DNA of 64,000 nucleotides from JACDAN01 sp963802375 (lineage in GTDB: Bacteria; Actinomycetota; Thermoleophilia; Gaiellales; Gaiellaceae), in the NCBI GenBank assembly GCA_963802375.1, contig CAWDIJ010000010.1:620001-684000 (forward strand), read 5' to 3'. Numbering within the stretch: position 1 is the stretch's first letter; every line of letters begins with the position of its first letter. A program made the position numbers and the translations under genes. The notes below the pieces were generated by a model that was not told the DNA's origin, searched no databases, and saw only the letters and a list, made by a program, of their open reading frames with translations. Shown piece after piece: positions 11,449-20,755 of the stretch.

Positions 11449-12924
11449 TCAGCCGGCTCGGCTTCGGGAGTTCTCCTCGGCCTCGGCCTCGGCCTCCGGC
11501 TGTTCCCGGTCCTCGCCGGACATCTCGCGCGCCTTCTGCACGGCCTCGTCGATCGTCCCGACCATGTAGAACGCCTGCTCGGGAAGGTCGTCGTGCTTGC
11601 CGTCCAGGATCTGTCGGAAGCCCTCGATCGTATCCTCGAGCTTGACGTACTTGCCGGGCGTGCCCGTGAACTGCTCGGCGACGAAGTTCGGCTGCGAGAG
11701 GAAGCGCTGGATGCGGCGGGCGCGCTGGACGATGAGCTTGTCCTCGTCCGAGAGCTCGTCCATTCCGAGGATGGCGATGATGTCCTGGAGGTCGCGGTAC
11801 CGCTGGAGGACCTCTTGGACGCGCGTGGCCATCTCGTAGTGGTCGTCCGAGACGATCCCCGGCTGAAGCGCGCGGGAGAACGAATCGAGCGGGTCGACGG
11901 CCGGGTAGATCCCCTGCTCGACGATCGCGCGAGAGAGCACGGTCGTCGCGTCGAGGTGGGCGAAGGTGTTCGCAGGGGCCGGATCGGTGAGGTCGTCGGC
12001 GGGCACGTAGATCGCCTGCACCGAGGTGACCGAGCCGGTGCGCGTCGATGTGATCCGCTCCTGGAGCTGGCCCATCTCGGTCGCAAGCGTCGGCTGGTAG
12101 CCGACGGCGCTCGGCATGCGGCCGAGCAGCGCGGAGACCTCGGAGCCCGCCTGGACGAACCGGAAGATGTTGTCGATGAAGAGCAGCGTATTCTGGCCCT
12201 GGTCGCGGAAGTACTCGGCCATCGTCAGGCCGGAGAGACCGACGCGGAGGCGGGCCCCGGGAGGCTCGTTCATCTGCCCGTAGACGAGCGCGACCTTGTC
12301 GAGGACGCCGGACTCCTCCATCTCGAGCCAGAGATCGTTGCCCTCACGCGTGCGCTCGCCGACACCTGCGAAGACGGACACGCCGCCGTGCTCCTGCGCG
12401 ACGTTGTGGATCAGCTCCTGGATCAGGACGGTCTTGCCGACGCCGGCGCCGCCGAAGAGGCCGACCTTGCCGCCCTGTACGTACGGCGCGATCAGGTCGA
12501 TGACCTTGATGCCCGTCTCGAAGATCTCGACAGTCGGGGAGAGCTCGCGGAAGCTCGGCGGGTCACGGTGGATCGGCCAGCGCTCGACCTCGCCAGGATC
12601 GTCGCCCTTGTCGATCGGGTCGCCGATCACGTTCCAGAGACGGCCGAGCGTCACGTCCCCGACCGGGACGGAGATCGGCTCGCCCGTGTTCTCGACATCC
12701 AGGCCGCGCGCGAGCCCGTCGGTCGAGTCCATCGCGACGGCGCGAACGCGGTCGTCCCCGAGGTGCTGCTGCACCTCGGCAATCAGGTCGCGCCCCTCGA
12801 CCGTGATCCTGAGTGCGGAGTAGATCGCCGGCAGCTCATTCGGGAAGACGGCGTCGATGACGACGCCCTTGATCTCGACGATCTTGCCGACGTTCTGCTT
12901 TCCGTTTTGCGCGTTGTCAGACAC
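11449..12924 (-). CDS. atpD: F1Fo ATP synthase beta subunit
   Basis: A 491-residue catalytic F1 subunit. Walker A is GGAGVGKTVLIQEL, Walker B lies in QNTLLFIDNIFRF, and the DELSEED-type loop reads GMDELSDEDKLIV. GTG at 12924 follows a good Shine-Dalgarno (GGGAGG). The acidic tail is followed by an abrupt SRSRAG end. A one-base shift would instead continue EAEPAEPVPA to a stop at 11433, exactly at the edge of palindrome copy B, so an indel in the tail is suspected. atpD and atpC are separated from the rest of the ATP synthase genes by about 7.8 kb, and must have their own promoter in the 201-base gap upstream or depend on read-through. Confidence 0.96.
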   Translation of the reverse strand: MSDNAQNGKQNVGKIVEIKGVVIDAVFPNELPAIYSALRITVEGRDLIAEVQQHLGDDRVRAVAMDSTDGLARGLDVENTGEPISVPVGDVTLGRLWNVIGDPIDKGDDPGEVERWPIHRDPPSFRELSPTVEIFETGIKVIDLIAPYVQGGKVGLFGGAGVGKTVLIQELIHNVAQEHGGVSVFAGVGERTREGNDLWLEMEESGVLDKVALVYGQMNEPPGARLRVGLSGLTMAEYFRDQGQNTLLFIDNIFRFVQAGSEVSALLGRMPSAVGYQPTLATEMGQLQERITSTRTGSVTSVQAIYVPADDLTDPAPANTFAHLDATTVLSRAIVEQGIYPAVDPLDSFSRALQPGIVSDDHYEMATRVQEVLQRYRDLQDIIAILGMDELSDEDKLIVQRARRIQRFLSQPNFVAEQFTGTPGKYVKLEDTIEGFRQILDGKHDDLPEQAFYMVGTIDEAVQKAREMSGEDREQPEAEAEAEENSRSRAG

Positions 12925-13125
12925 GAGCCTCCCGAAATCTCAGTAGTCGAAGGCGGCGCCACATGGGCAGGCGCCTGCCGCCCGGAAGTCTATCGGAGCG
13001 TTCCTGCTCCGAAACAAGCAAACGGTGCCGCTCTGACGCGTCCGCCAACCTGGCGGCATGGTCGAGCGCTCAGACGTAGGACGTGATCGGCGAGGCGTAC
13101 ACGCCTCAACCGTACCCGTCGGCGC

Positions 13126-13572
13126 CTAGGAAATAGGGAGGTTCAGGCCGCCGGGGGAAATCTGGCGGGCCGGCCGCCGAAGCATCTCGCGGCGGATGTC
13201 GCTGAACTCGCGGCTCTCGAGCGTGTTCGAGACGCCGGGTGCGCCGAAGCTGAGCGTCGGGTTGTTGGTCTCGACTTCCCTGAGGGCACCGGCGACGCCG
13301 AGCGTCGTCAGCATGAGCGCGGCAGCGGCGGCGATCTCGACCGGGCGGCGGGTGCCGAGCCTGCGGCGGGCCGGCAGAGAGACCGGCTGCTCGAGGCGGG
13401 CGAGCGGCGTCGCGCGCATGTGATCCGTCAGCGAGTCGAGCTCGTGCGCGAACGACCGGCACGGCTCGCAGCGCGCGAGGTGCGCGGAGAGGAGCGCCTG
13501 CTCGAACTCGGAGAGCTCGCCGTCCAGGCGCAGCGAGGCGCACTCGCGGGCGCGCTCACATTGTTTCGTCAT
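13126..13572 (-). CDS. Zinc-finger (zf-HC2) anti-sigma factor-like membrane protein
   Basis: About 148 residues. CERARECASLRLDGELSEFE and HLARCEPCRSF carry the H-x3-C-x2-C zinc site typical of ECF anti-sigma factors (zf-HC2). One predicted transmembrane helix (VEIAAAAALMLTTLGVAGAL) follows, then a short extracytoplasmic tail. Such proteins hold an ECF sigma factor until a signal arrives. No ECF sigma gene is adjacent, so it is an orphan here, inserted between two halves of the ATP synthase locus. The start is uncertain: ATG 13572 (chosen) or ATG 13596 (eight residues longer); neither has a clear Shine-Dalgarno. Confidence 0.72.
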   Translation of the reverse strand: MTKQCERARECASLRLDGELSEFEQALLSAHLARCEPCRSFAHELDSLTDHMRATPLARLEQPVSLPARRRLGTRRPVEIAAAAALMLTTLGVAGALREVETNNPTLSFGAPGVSNTLESREFSDIRREMLRRPARQISPGGLNLPIS

Positions 13573-13650
13573 CGGTTTCACCAGGCGCACGTCCATTGTG
13601 ACGGAGCATCCGAAACATAGTTAGGCGGGCGGCTGGTCGCCAACCGTGTT

Positions 13651-14010
13651 CTACACGAGGTCGTAACGATTGTCGGCCGCGACGCCGACGAGAAGGAGCA
13701 CGAATCCGAGCACGACGAAGATCGCTGAGAGGTTGATGTTCTCGTCGCGTTCCGACGGCGACGCCCAGCGCACGAACCGGGAGCCCCAGAACAGCGGCGC
13801 CTCCTTGTCCCGGCGAAAGCGCACTGGACCGCGGTTTCCCACGAAGAAGCCCGCGACGAGCATGAACGATCCCGTCAGGTAGAAGCCGACCGAGATCGAT
13901 CGGGCGGCGTCGGCGCCGGCCGCGACTCCGAAGATGAGCGCGCCGACCAGCGTCACCGCCGAGGCCAGCAGGAAGAGCCCGGTGATGCGGCCGAGCGCCG
14001 CTAGCCACAT
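13651..14010 (-). CDS. Small membrane protein of unknown function
   Basis: A 119-residue protein, not recognised. It has two N-terminal hydrophobic helices (ITGLFLLASAVTLVGALIFG and ISVGFYLTGSFMLVAGFFVG), a hydrophilic loop with RFRRDKEAPLFWGSRFVRW, and a third helix near the C-terminus (AIFVVLGFVLLLVGVA). The ATG at 14010 is chosen because the Shine-Dalgarno-like end of palindrome copy C lies just upstream. The longer open frame is translated repeat. It follows the dipeptide transporter genes on the same strand, but nothing ties it to transport. Confidence 0.6.
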   Translation of the reverse strand: MWLAALGRITGLFLLASAVTLVGALIFGVAAGADAARSISVGFYLTGSFMLVAGFFVGNRGPVRFRRDKEAPLFWGSRFVRWASPSERDENINLSAIFVVLGFVLLLVGVAADNRYDLV

Positions 14011-14012
14011 TA

Positions 14013-14177
14013 GTGCCTCGGAGGGTGGTGCTGCCCGGCTTCTGACGCGCGAAAAGCAAGCCAGGCCCGGACGCAGGGAGCGTGCATGCCCTTTGCGGCA
14101 TGCACGCGAGTGAGGACGACGTCTGGCGCCGCTTTGCAGCCGCTCAGAAGCCTGGCGGGCACCGCCCTTCGAGGCAC
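14013..14177. repeat. Intercistronic palindromic element, family I, copy C with exchanged central module
   Basis: About 165 bases from the dppF-type stop codon (no gap) to two bases before the next ATG. Ends GTGCCTCGG and CCTTCGAGGCAC. The outer arms match family I, but the centre is GGACGCAGGGAGCGT, a GCATGCC hairpin, then GAGTGAGGACG. That centre is shared with the family II element at 56.9 kb. Confidence 0.75.
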
Positions 14178-15296
14178 CTAGGAGGTGGAGGCGGTGGGCT
14201 CCGCCGACGGCTCGACGGGAGCCGAAGCGGGCCGTGAGCTCGGCCGCCGCATCTCTTCCTCGCTCAGCGGCCAGCTCTCGAGCGGGTAGTGACAGGCGGC
14301 GACATGGCCCTCCCCGAACGAGTAGAGCGGCGGCGGCTCGACGTCGCAGTGACCCTCCTGGAACCGGGGGCAGCGCGGATGGAAGTTGCACGCGGCCGGC
14401 GGGTTGAGCGGGCTAGGTACGTCGCCCTGGAGCACGATCGGCTTGCGCGCGCGGCCGAGCTGCGGGTTCGGGATCGGCACGGCCGAGAGAAGCGCTCCGG
14501 TGTACGGATGCTTGGGCTCGGTGTAGAGCTGGTCGCGCCGAGCCGTCTCCGCGACCTTGCCGAGATACATCACGAGGACGCGGTCGGAGATGTGGCGGAC
14601 GACGTTCAGGTCGTGCGCGATGAAGATGTACGTGAGGCCGAACTGGTCCTGGAGGTCCTTGAGCAGGTTCAGGATCTGCGCCTGCACGGAGACGTCGAGC
14701 GCGGAGACCGGCTCGTCGCAGACGATCAGCTTCGGGTTGACGGCAAGCGCCCGGGCGACGCCGATCCGCTGGCGCTGGCCGCCCGAAAACTCGTGCGGGA
14801 AGCGGTTGTAGTGCTCCGGGTTGAGGCCGACGACCTCGAGGAGCTCCTGCACGCGCCGCTTGATCTCGGCGTCGGTGCCCATCTTGTGCACCTCGAGAGC
14901 CTCGGCGATGATGAAGCCGACCCGCTTCCGCGCATTCAGCGACGCGAACGGGTCCTGGAAGATCATCATCAGCTCGCGGCGGATCGGCCGCATGTCGGCA
15001 CGCGACAGGTTCGTGATGTCCCGCCCGTCGAAGACGACCTTGCCGCCGGTCGGGTCGAGCAGCCGCATGATGCAGCGCGCCATCGTCGACTTCCCGCAGC
15101 CCGACTCGCCCACGACCCCAAGGGTCTCGCCCGACCTCACGCTGAAGGAGACACCGTCGACCGCCTTGACCGAGGCGACCTCTTTCTGGAAGACGATGCC
15201 CCGGGTGACGGGGAAGTGCTTCTTCAGATCCTCGACGACGAGCAGGTCGTCGCTGCCCGCCGTCATCGGACGATCGTTGCTCGAGACCTCGGTCAC
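14178..15296 (-). CDS. Dipeptide/oligopeptide ABC transporter ATPase, DppF/OppF type
   Basis: A 372-residue ATP-binding subunit that powers peptide import. Walker A GESGCGKSTMARCIM is near residue 65, Q-loop IFQDPFASLN, signature FSGGQRQRIGVARAL near 169, Walker B LIVCDEPVSALD near 191, and the H-loop in FIAHDLNVV. The C-terminal oligopeptide-transporter motif CNFHPRCPRFQEGHC is present and may bind an iron-sulphur cluster. The start is GTG at 15296, six bases after the repeat-borne GGGAGGAG. It is the last transporter gene in the order permease, binding protein, permease, ATPase, ATPase. Confidence 0.92.
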   Translation of the reverse strand: MTEVSSNDRPMTAGSDDLLVVEDLKKHFPVTRGIVFQKEVASVKAVDGVSFSVRSGETLGVVGESGCGKSTMARCIMRLLDPTGGKVVFDGRDITNLSRADMRPIRRELMMIFQDPFASLNARKRVGFIIAEALEVHKMGTDAEIKRRVQELLEVVGLNPEHYNRFPHEFSGGQRQRIGVARALAVNPKLIVCDEPVSALDVSVQAQILNLLKDLQDQFGLTYIFIAHDLNVVRHISDRVLVMYLGKVAETARRDQLYTEPKHPYTGALLSAVPIPNPQLGRARKPIVLQGDVPSPLNPPAACNFHPRCPRFQEGHCDVEPPPLYSFGEGHVAACHYPLESWPLSEEEMRRPSSRPASAPVEPSAEPTASTS

Positions 15297-15299
15297 CTA

Positions 15300-15461
15300 G
15301 TGCTCCTCCCGGTGATGCTGCCGGGTCTCTGGGTCGCGAGCATCAAGCCAGGGGCCGCACTCCGACGAGGCAAGGCTGGAAAGCCTTAGTGAGGAGGAGG
15401 GTGGGTTCTGGCGCCGCGTGATCGCGGGCCAGAGGCCGGCGTGCATTGCCGGGTGGAGCAC
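15300..15461. repeat. Intercistronic palindromic element, family I, copy D
   Basis: About 162 bases filling the gap between the two ABC ATPase genes; it touches the upstream stop and lies three bases from the downstream GTG. Ends GTGCTCCTCCCGG and CCGGGTGGAGCAC pair in 12 of 13 positions. The centre GAGGCAAGGCTGGAAAGCC forms the AAGGCT/AGCCTT hairpin. The stem-forming GGCGCCGCGTGATCGCGGGC block is well kept. Confidence 0.87.
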
Positions 15462-16484
<1,023 letters not shown>

Positions 16485-16507
16485 TAGCGCGTTCCTTTGG
16501 GCATGGG

Positions 16508-17503
16508 CTAGGAGAGCCTAATGCGCGGATCGATGACTGCGTACAGGAGGTCGACGAACAGGTTGAAGACGATGACACAAATGGTTGCGAAGACGACGAT
16601 CCCCATGACCGCGGGAAGATCGAAGCCCTCGAGCGCCTGCAGGGCGCTGCGGCCGAGCCCGGGCAAGCCGAAAACGGCCTCGGTGAAAATTGCTCCTCCC
16701 AGCGCCACCCCGATGTCCATGCCGAGCATGGTCACCACCGGCAGCATCGCGTTCCGCAGGACGTGGGCGCGCATGACCAGCCACTCGGGCGCGCCTTTCG
16801 CGCGGGCTGTGCGCACATAGTCCTCATTCATGGCTTCCAGGACGTTCGCGCGGATCATTCGGACGTAGAGCGCTGCGAAGAGGATCGCGAACGTGATCCA
16901 CGGAAGGATGAGCGAGTGCGCCCACTCGACCGGCCCGCCGCAGTCGGTTGACGGGTTGATCATGTCGCAGTACCCACCGAGCGGCGTCAGCCCCGCCTTG
17001 TACCCGATGAAGTAGATGAGGATCAGGCCGATCCAGACAGGGTGGGCCGAGATCCCGATCAGGACGAACACCATCGCGGATCGGTCTAACAGCGATCGCG
17101 GTCGCAGCGCCGAGAGGATTCCGATCGGCACCGCGATCAGCATCCACAGGATCGCGCCTCCGAAAACGAGAGAGGCCGTGACCGGGGCGGCGTCCTTGAT
17201 GATCTCGGTGACCGGCTGGCGTGTCGCGTACGAGCGGCCGAGCGAGGGCGCCTTGAGGTGGAGGCCGCCGTCGAAGCTGACCGGCATCATCCCGCCGAGG
17301 AAGCGCCCGTACTGCTGGTATACGGGATCGTCGAGCCCCATCTGCTTCCGGATTCGCGCGACCTGGTCCGGCGGGGCCTGCGGCCCGGCCATCAGTCGCG
17401 CCGGCTCGGCGGGGACGAGGAAGAAAATGATGTACGAGACGATCGTGACGGCGAGGAACAGCACGCCCGCCCACAAGAGTCGCCTGATCAGATACCTATA
17501 CAT
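16508..17503 (-). CDS. Dipeptide ABC transporter permease, DppB type
   Basis: A 331-residue inner-membrane permease. The N-terminal helix (LLWAGVLFLAVTIVSYIIFF) with the DppB/OppB start MYRYLIRRLLW is followed by a periplasmic segment and five further helices. The EAA loop that contacts the ATPases reads YVRTARAKGAPEWLVMRAHV. The C-terminus LLYAVIDPRIRLS is typical. It forms the channel with the DppC-type permease encoded 3' of the window coordinates, beyond the binding-protein gene. Confidence 0.92.
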   Translation of the reverse strand: MYRYLIRRLLWAGVLFLAVTIVSYIIFFLVPAEPARLMAGPQAPPDQVARIRKQMGLDDPVYQQYGRFLGGMMPVSFDGGLHLKAPSLGRSYATRQPVTEIIKDAAPVTASLVFGGAILWMLIAVPIGILSALRPRSLLDRSAMVFVLIGISAHPVWIGLILIYFIGYKAGLTPLGGYCDMINPSTDCGGPVEWAHSLILPWITFAILFAALYVRMIRANVLEAMNEDYVRTARAKGAPEWLVMRAHVLRNAMLPVVTMLGMDIGVALGGAIFTEAVFGLPGLGRSALQALEGFDLPAVMGIVVFATICVIVFNLFVDLLYAVIDPRIRLS

Positions 17504-17580
17504 CCTTCGCGCCGCTCCCTAGGTCTTGGAGGGGTCACAAGCTTACCGCTGGTGCTTTGCGTGTGCCGTATGGATGAAGA

Positions 17581-17609
17581 AAGGGCGCCGGCCGAAACCG
17601 GCGCCCTTT
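17581..17609. terminator. Intrinsic terminator after the peptide-binding protein gene
   Basis: AAGGGCGCCGG and CCGGCGCCCTT form a perfect GC-rich stem with loop CCGAAA, flanked by TTTT on the plus strand and by CTTTCTTC on the minus strand. It lies 15 bases past the binding-protein stop, before the DppB-type gene. It may attenuate transcription so that binding protein is made in excess over the membrane subunits. Confidence 0.75.
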
Positions 17610-17623
17610 TCCTCAGACGCGAT

Positions 17624-19309
17624 CTACCTGTTGAGGCAGAGTGCGCCGTAGTCCCACGTGAACACCGGGTGGTAGTGGTAGCACCCGACGCGTGAGCCAA
17701 CGTAGTGACGATCGTTCGGGCTCGAGTACGTCGCGAGCGGCGCACCGTTCCGAACGAGGTCGTGATCGAGATTCGAGAACGCGCGATAGCGCGGAACGCC
17801 AACCAGCGTCTTCGCACGGCTGATCTTCCGGTTGAAGGCAGCCGAGTTGAAGTACGAGAAGTTGACGTTGTTGGCGGGCCGGATCGTCGTTCCGTCGACA
17901 AGGAAGATGAAGTCGTACGGATCGAAGTAGTCCATGTGCCAACCCTCGAGGGTCAGGTCGAACGGCTCACCACGCCGTCCCGTGAGCTCGAACTGCGTAG
18001 CCCGCGGGAACAGCTTGATGTCCATGTTCAAGCCGATGTTCCGCAGGTTCGCCTGGACGATCTGACACGTCGCCGGAGCCGGAGCCCGGTTCGAGCAGTA
18101 GAACGTGCCGTCCCCGCCCCGCTGCTGGCCATTCGAGAGAGTTCTCGCCTGGCTCAGGTTGGGCCGCCGCGGGTAGATGGCGACGTTCCGGAAGCCGCGC
18201 ATGCTCGGCGGCATGTACTGGTCGTTCGTGACGCCTGCATAGGCACCACGCTGGGTGAGCATCGCCTGACGGTCGATGGCGAAGTTCACGGCCTTCTTGA
18301 GCCGGACGTTGCCGGCCGTGGAATGCCGACCGCCGCTCGGGGCCCCGAAGAGCCGCCGCTCGTGGTTCATCGCCAGGTACAGGATCGTCGGCGCAGGGTT
18401 CGCGAAGTAGCGACCCGGCGACTGCTTCTTGACGCCGTACCTTCGACCGAGATCCGCGTGCGCTGCCGGCGGGATGTCACCCGTGTCGGTGGCGCCGCGG
18501 TCGATGTTCAGCTTGATCGTCTCGAGCGGGAGCCCGATGTCGATCACGAAGCCGTTCACGTTGTGCGGAGCGGGACCGCGATAGAAGCGGTTCCGGGCCA
18601 GCACGATCTGCCGGTTCTTCGTCCACTCCTTGATGAAGTACGGGCCCGACCCGACAACCGGGGCCGAGACGCCGTCCGGGTTGACCGGCATGTTCGCCGG
18701 GATACCGCAGAAGAACGGCATCGCAAGGCGAGACAGCAGGTCAGGAGCCCGCTTGCTCATCCGAATCCGAAGCGTGTATGCATTCGGAGTCGTGACGCCC
18801 GAGGCCCGCGATGCACGACCGTCGATGACGGCAGCAGCACCGGCGATGTCCTCGATGAACGGCTGAGCCGGAGAAGCCATCCGCTTCTGCAGCGCACGGT
18901 TGATCGCCCACGCGAAGTTGCGCGCGTTGAGCGGCTGCCCGTTGCTGAGGCGGTAAGACCTCTTCAGCGTGAAGGTGTAGATCAGACCGTTACTCGAAAT
19001 GCGCGGGAACCCCTGAGCAACCTCGGGCACGAGCCGGGACCCACGAGGGGCCGGAGCGTGCGGGTAGTTCAGGAGCATCGAGCACGTCGAGTACGCGATC
19101 GTCCACGACGGCACGTAGTACCAGAGCGACGGATCGACATAGTCGATGTCGACGCTGAGGCTGTGCTTGAACGTGCCGCCGACTCTTGCGTCTCCGGTCT
19201 GCTTGCCCTGGGGCGCAGCGCTGCTCGTGGGGCCCGCAACAGCGGACGCCGCCAGCAGCCCGGCACCAACCAGGAGCATTGCGACCGAAAGCATGAGTCG
19301 TCTGTGCAT
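17624..19309 (-). CDS. Peptide-type ABC transporter substrate-binding protein (SBP_bac_5)
   Basis: A 561-residue extracytoplasmic binding protein of the DppA/OppA family. Signal peptide: MHRRLMLSVAMLLVGAGLL then AASAVAGP. The mature part has VGGTFKHSLSVDIDYVDPSL, LVPEVAQGFPRISSNGLIYT and LKKAVNFAIDRQAMLTQRGA. No cysteine is found in the first 45 residues, so there is no lipobox, which is unusual for this family in a Gram-positive cell. The ATG at 19309 has a strong Shine-Dalgarno (AAGGAG). Ligand not predictable; a di- or oligopeptide is the family norm. Confidence 0.9.
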   Translation of the reverse strand: MHRRLMLSVAMLLVGAGLLAASAVAGPTSSAAPQGKQTGDARVGGTFKHSLSVDIDYVDPSLWYYVPSWTIAYSTCSMLLNYPHAPAPRGSRLVPEVAQGFPRISSNGLIYTFTLKRSYRLSNGQPLNARNFAWAINRALQKRMASPAQPFIEDIAGAAAVIDGRASRASGVTTPNAYTLRIRMSKRAPDLLSRLAMPFFCGIPANMPVNPDGVSAPVVGSGPYFIKEWTKNRQIVLARNRFYRGPAPHNVNGFVIDIGLPLETIKLNIDRGATDTGDIPPAAHADLGRRYGVKKQSPGRYFANPAPTILYLAMNHERRLFGAPSGGRHSTAGNVRLKKAVNFAIDRQAMLTQRGAYAGVTNDQYMPPSMRGFRNVAIYPRRPNLSQARTLSNGQQRGGDGTFYCSNRAPAPATCQIVQANLRNIGLNMDIKLFPRATQFELTGRRGEPFDLTLEGWHMDYFDPYDFIFLVDGTTIRPANNVNFSYFNSAAFNRKISRAKTLVGVPRYRAFSNLDHDLVRNGAPLATYSSPNDRHYVGSRVGCYHYHPVFTWDYGALCLNR

Positions 19310-19439
19310 GAGACTCCTTTCCGCGTTTCGAGCCGACACAGGCGGTCGCGCCGACTCAGGACACATACGTGTCCCGTCTCATCAGACGAGGGCGATCAGA
19401 GTTAGTTAGCGGGCGATTAAGAGAACTTCTCGGCCCGCA

Positions 19440-20516
19440 TCAGTGCGCCGATCCTCGCGGATCGAAGGCGTCCCGGAGCCCGTCGCCGAGCAGGTTGAAC
19501 GCAAGCGTCGTGATCAGCACGGCTGCACCCGGCCACACCATCAGCCACGGCTGCTGGAGGTAGAAGTCGGGAGCCGTCGAGAGCAGCGAGCCCCAGCTTG
19601 CGGTCGGCAGCTCGATGCCGACGCCGAGGAACGAAAGGCCGGCTTCGAAGAGCACGAACTGGGCGACGATCAGCGTCGAGTAGACGATGATCGGCGCGAC
19701 CAGGTGAGGCAGGAGGTGTGACCGGATGATTCGCCAGTCGCTCGAGCCGACCATCTGCGCGGCCTCGATGAACTCCTTCTCGCGGAGCGACAGCACCTGC
19801 GCGCGGATGATCCGGGCCGGGTAGAACCAGCCGAAGACGCCGCCGACGAGGATGAGCATCAGAACGCCGGGGGATAAGACCCCGCCAAGCGTGATGTCTT
19901 GAAGGCGGTCGCCGACGGTGGCGGCGAGCGCGATCACGAACAGGAGTAACGGGAACGCCATCACGATCTCGGTCAGGCGCGAGATGAGTGCGTCGATCGA
20001 GCCTCTGAAGTAGCCCGCGGTCGCTCCGAGGAGCACGCCGATGAACATCGAGAGGAACGTCGCTCCAATCGCCACCTCCAGCGACACCCGCGCGCCGTAC
20101 ATCAGGCGCAGCAGCTCGTCGCGTCCGAGGGTGTCCGCGGTCCCGAGCGGGAAGTAGACCGCTTCCTCCTGGCCCGTCTCCGCGTTGTAGTTCGTCGCGT
20201 GGGTGTTCGGCCCGACGGGAACGAGGTTCATGTCCACGCCCACCCCCGGCGTCGGGAAGATGTCGTTCGGCCCGTGGCCGAGCCACTTTTCGACGACCGG
20301 GGCGCCGGGGAAGGCGGCAAGGATCATCAGGACGATGAGGATGCCGCTCGCGATCGCGACCTTGTCCTTCCTGAACCGGATCCAGACCTGCTCCCAGTAG
20401 CCGCGCGCCCGAACTGCCTGGATCTCGCCGAGCTCGCCGCCGCTCTCGAGCGCGACCTCCGCAGCGAGGCCGGCACCCGCAGAGAGAACTTCGCGTCCTG
20501 ATTCTTTATGCGCCAT
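19440..20516 (-). CDS. Dipeptide ABC transporter permease, DppC type
   Basis: A 358-residue permease, first gene of the importer cluster. An N-terminal cytoplasmic extension precedes the conserved YWEQVWIRFRKDKVAIASG and the first helix. A large extracytoplasmic loop has FPLGTADTLGRDELLRLMYG, the DppC signature region. The EAA loop is EAAQMVGSSDWRIIRSHLLP, and NLLGDGLRDAFDPR ends the protein. It is 235 bases downstream of atpG and should have a promoter or read-through from there. Regulation is not visible. Confidence 0.92.
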   Translation of the reverse strand: MAHKESGREVLSAGAGLAAEVALESGGELGEIQAVRARGYWEQVWIRFRKDKVAIASGILIVLMILAAFPGAPVVEKWLGHGPNDIFPTPGVGVDMNLVPVGPNTHATNYNAETGQEEAVYFPLGTADTLGRDELLRLMYGARVSLEVAIGATFLSMFIGVLLGATAGYFRGSIDALISRLTEIVMAFPLLLFVIALAATVGDRLQDITLGGVLSPGVLMLILVGGVFGWFYPARIIRAQVLSLREKEFIEAAQMVGSSDWRIIRSHLLPHLVAPIIVYSTLIVAQFVLFEAGLSFLGVGIELPTASWGSLLSTAPDFYLQQPWLMVWPGAAVLITTLAFNLLGDGLRDAFDPRGSAH

Positions 20517-20702
20517 TGAGCGTCGAGAGCATAACGGCGGGGAGTAGCCGTCTCTGATTAGACGTTCTGATCGCCGCCCGGGTTAGGAATCCGTCGTGGA
20601 ACCGGCTCCGCCGGTTCCGCTCACCGGTAGGCGGGCAATCGCCGCATCACCCGCCAAACGACCGCGCCGCGCGGCGCGAAGCGCCGCCCGGCTTCCGAAG
20701 GT

Positions 20703-20755
20703 GGAGAAAAGTCGTGAGACTTTTCTCCAGAGCCTGAGCCCGTTCGGGCTCAGGC
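20703..20755. terminator. Tandem hairpins at the atpG end
   Basis: Two perfect hairpins: GGAGAAAAGTC/GACTTTTCTCC (20703-20728, loop GTGA) and GCCTGAGCCC/GGGCTCAGGC (20732-20755, loop GTTC). The second contains the atpG stop codon. On the minus strand they follow atpG and the nearer stem ends in a T-rich arm. They probably end the upstream ATP synthase transcript, isolating it from the peptide transporter. Confidence 0.5.

Noticed and set aside
13091..13106. GAGGCGTACACGCCTC hairpin as terminator of the anti-sigma gene
   Set aside because: The stem is perfect but no U-run follows on either strand, so it was not listed as a feature.
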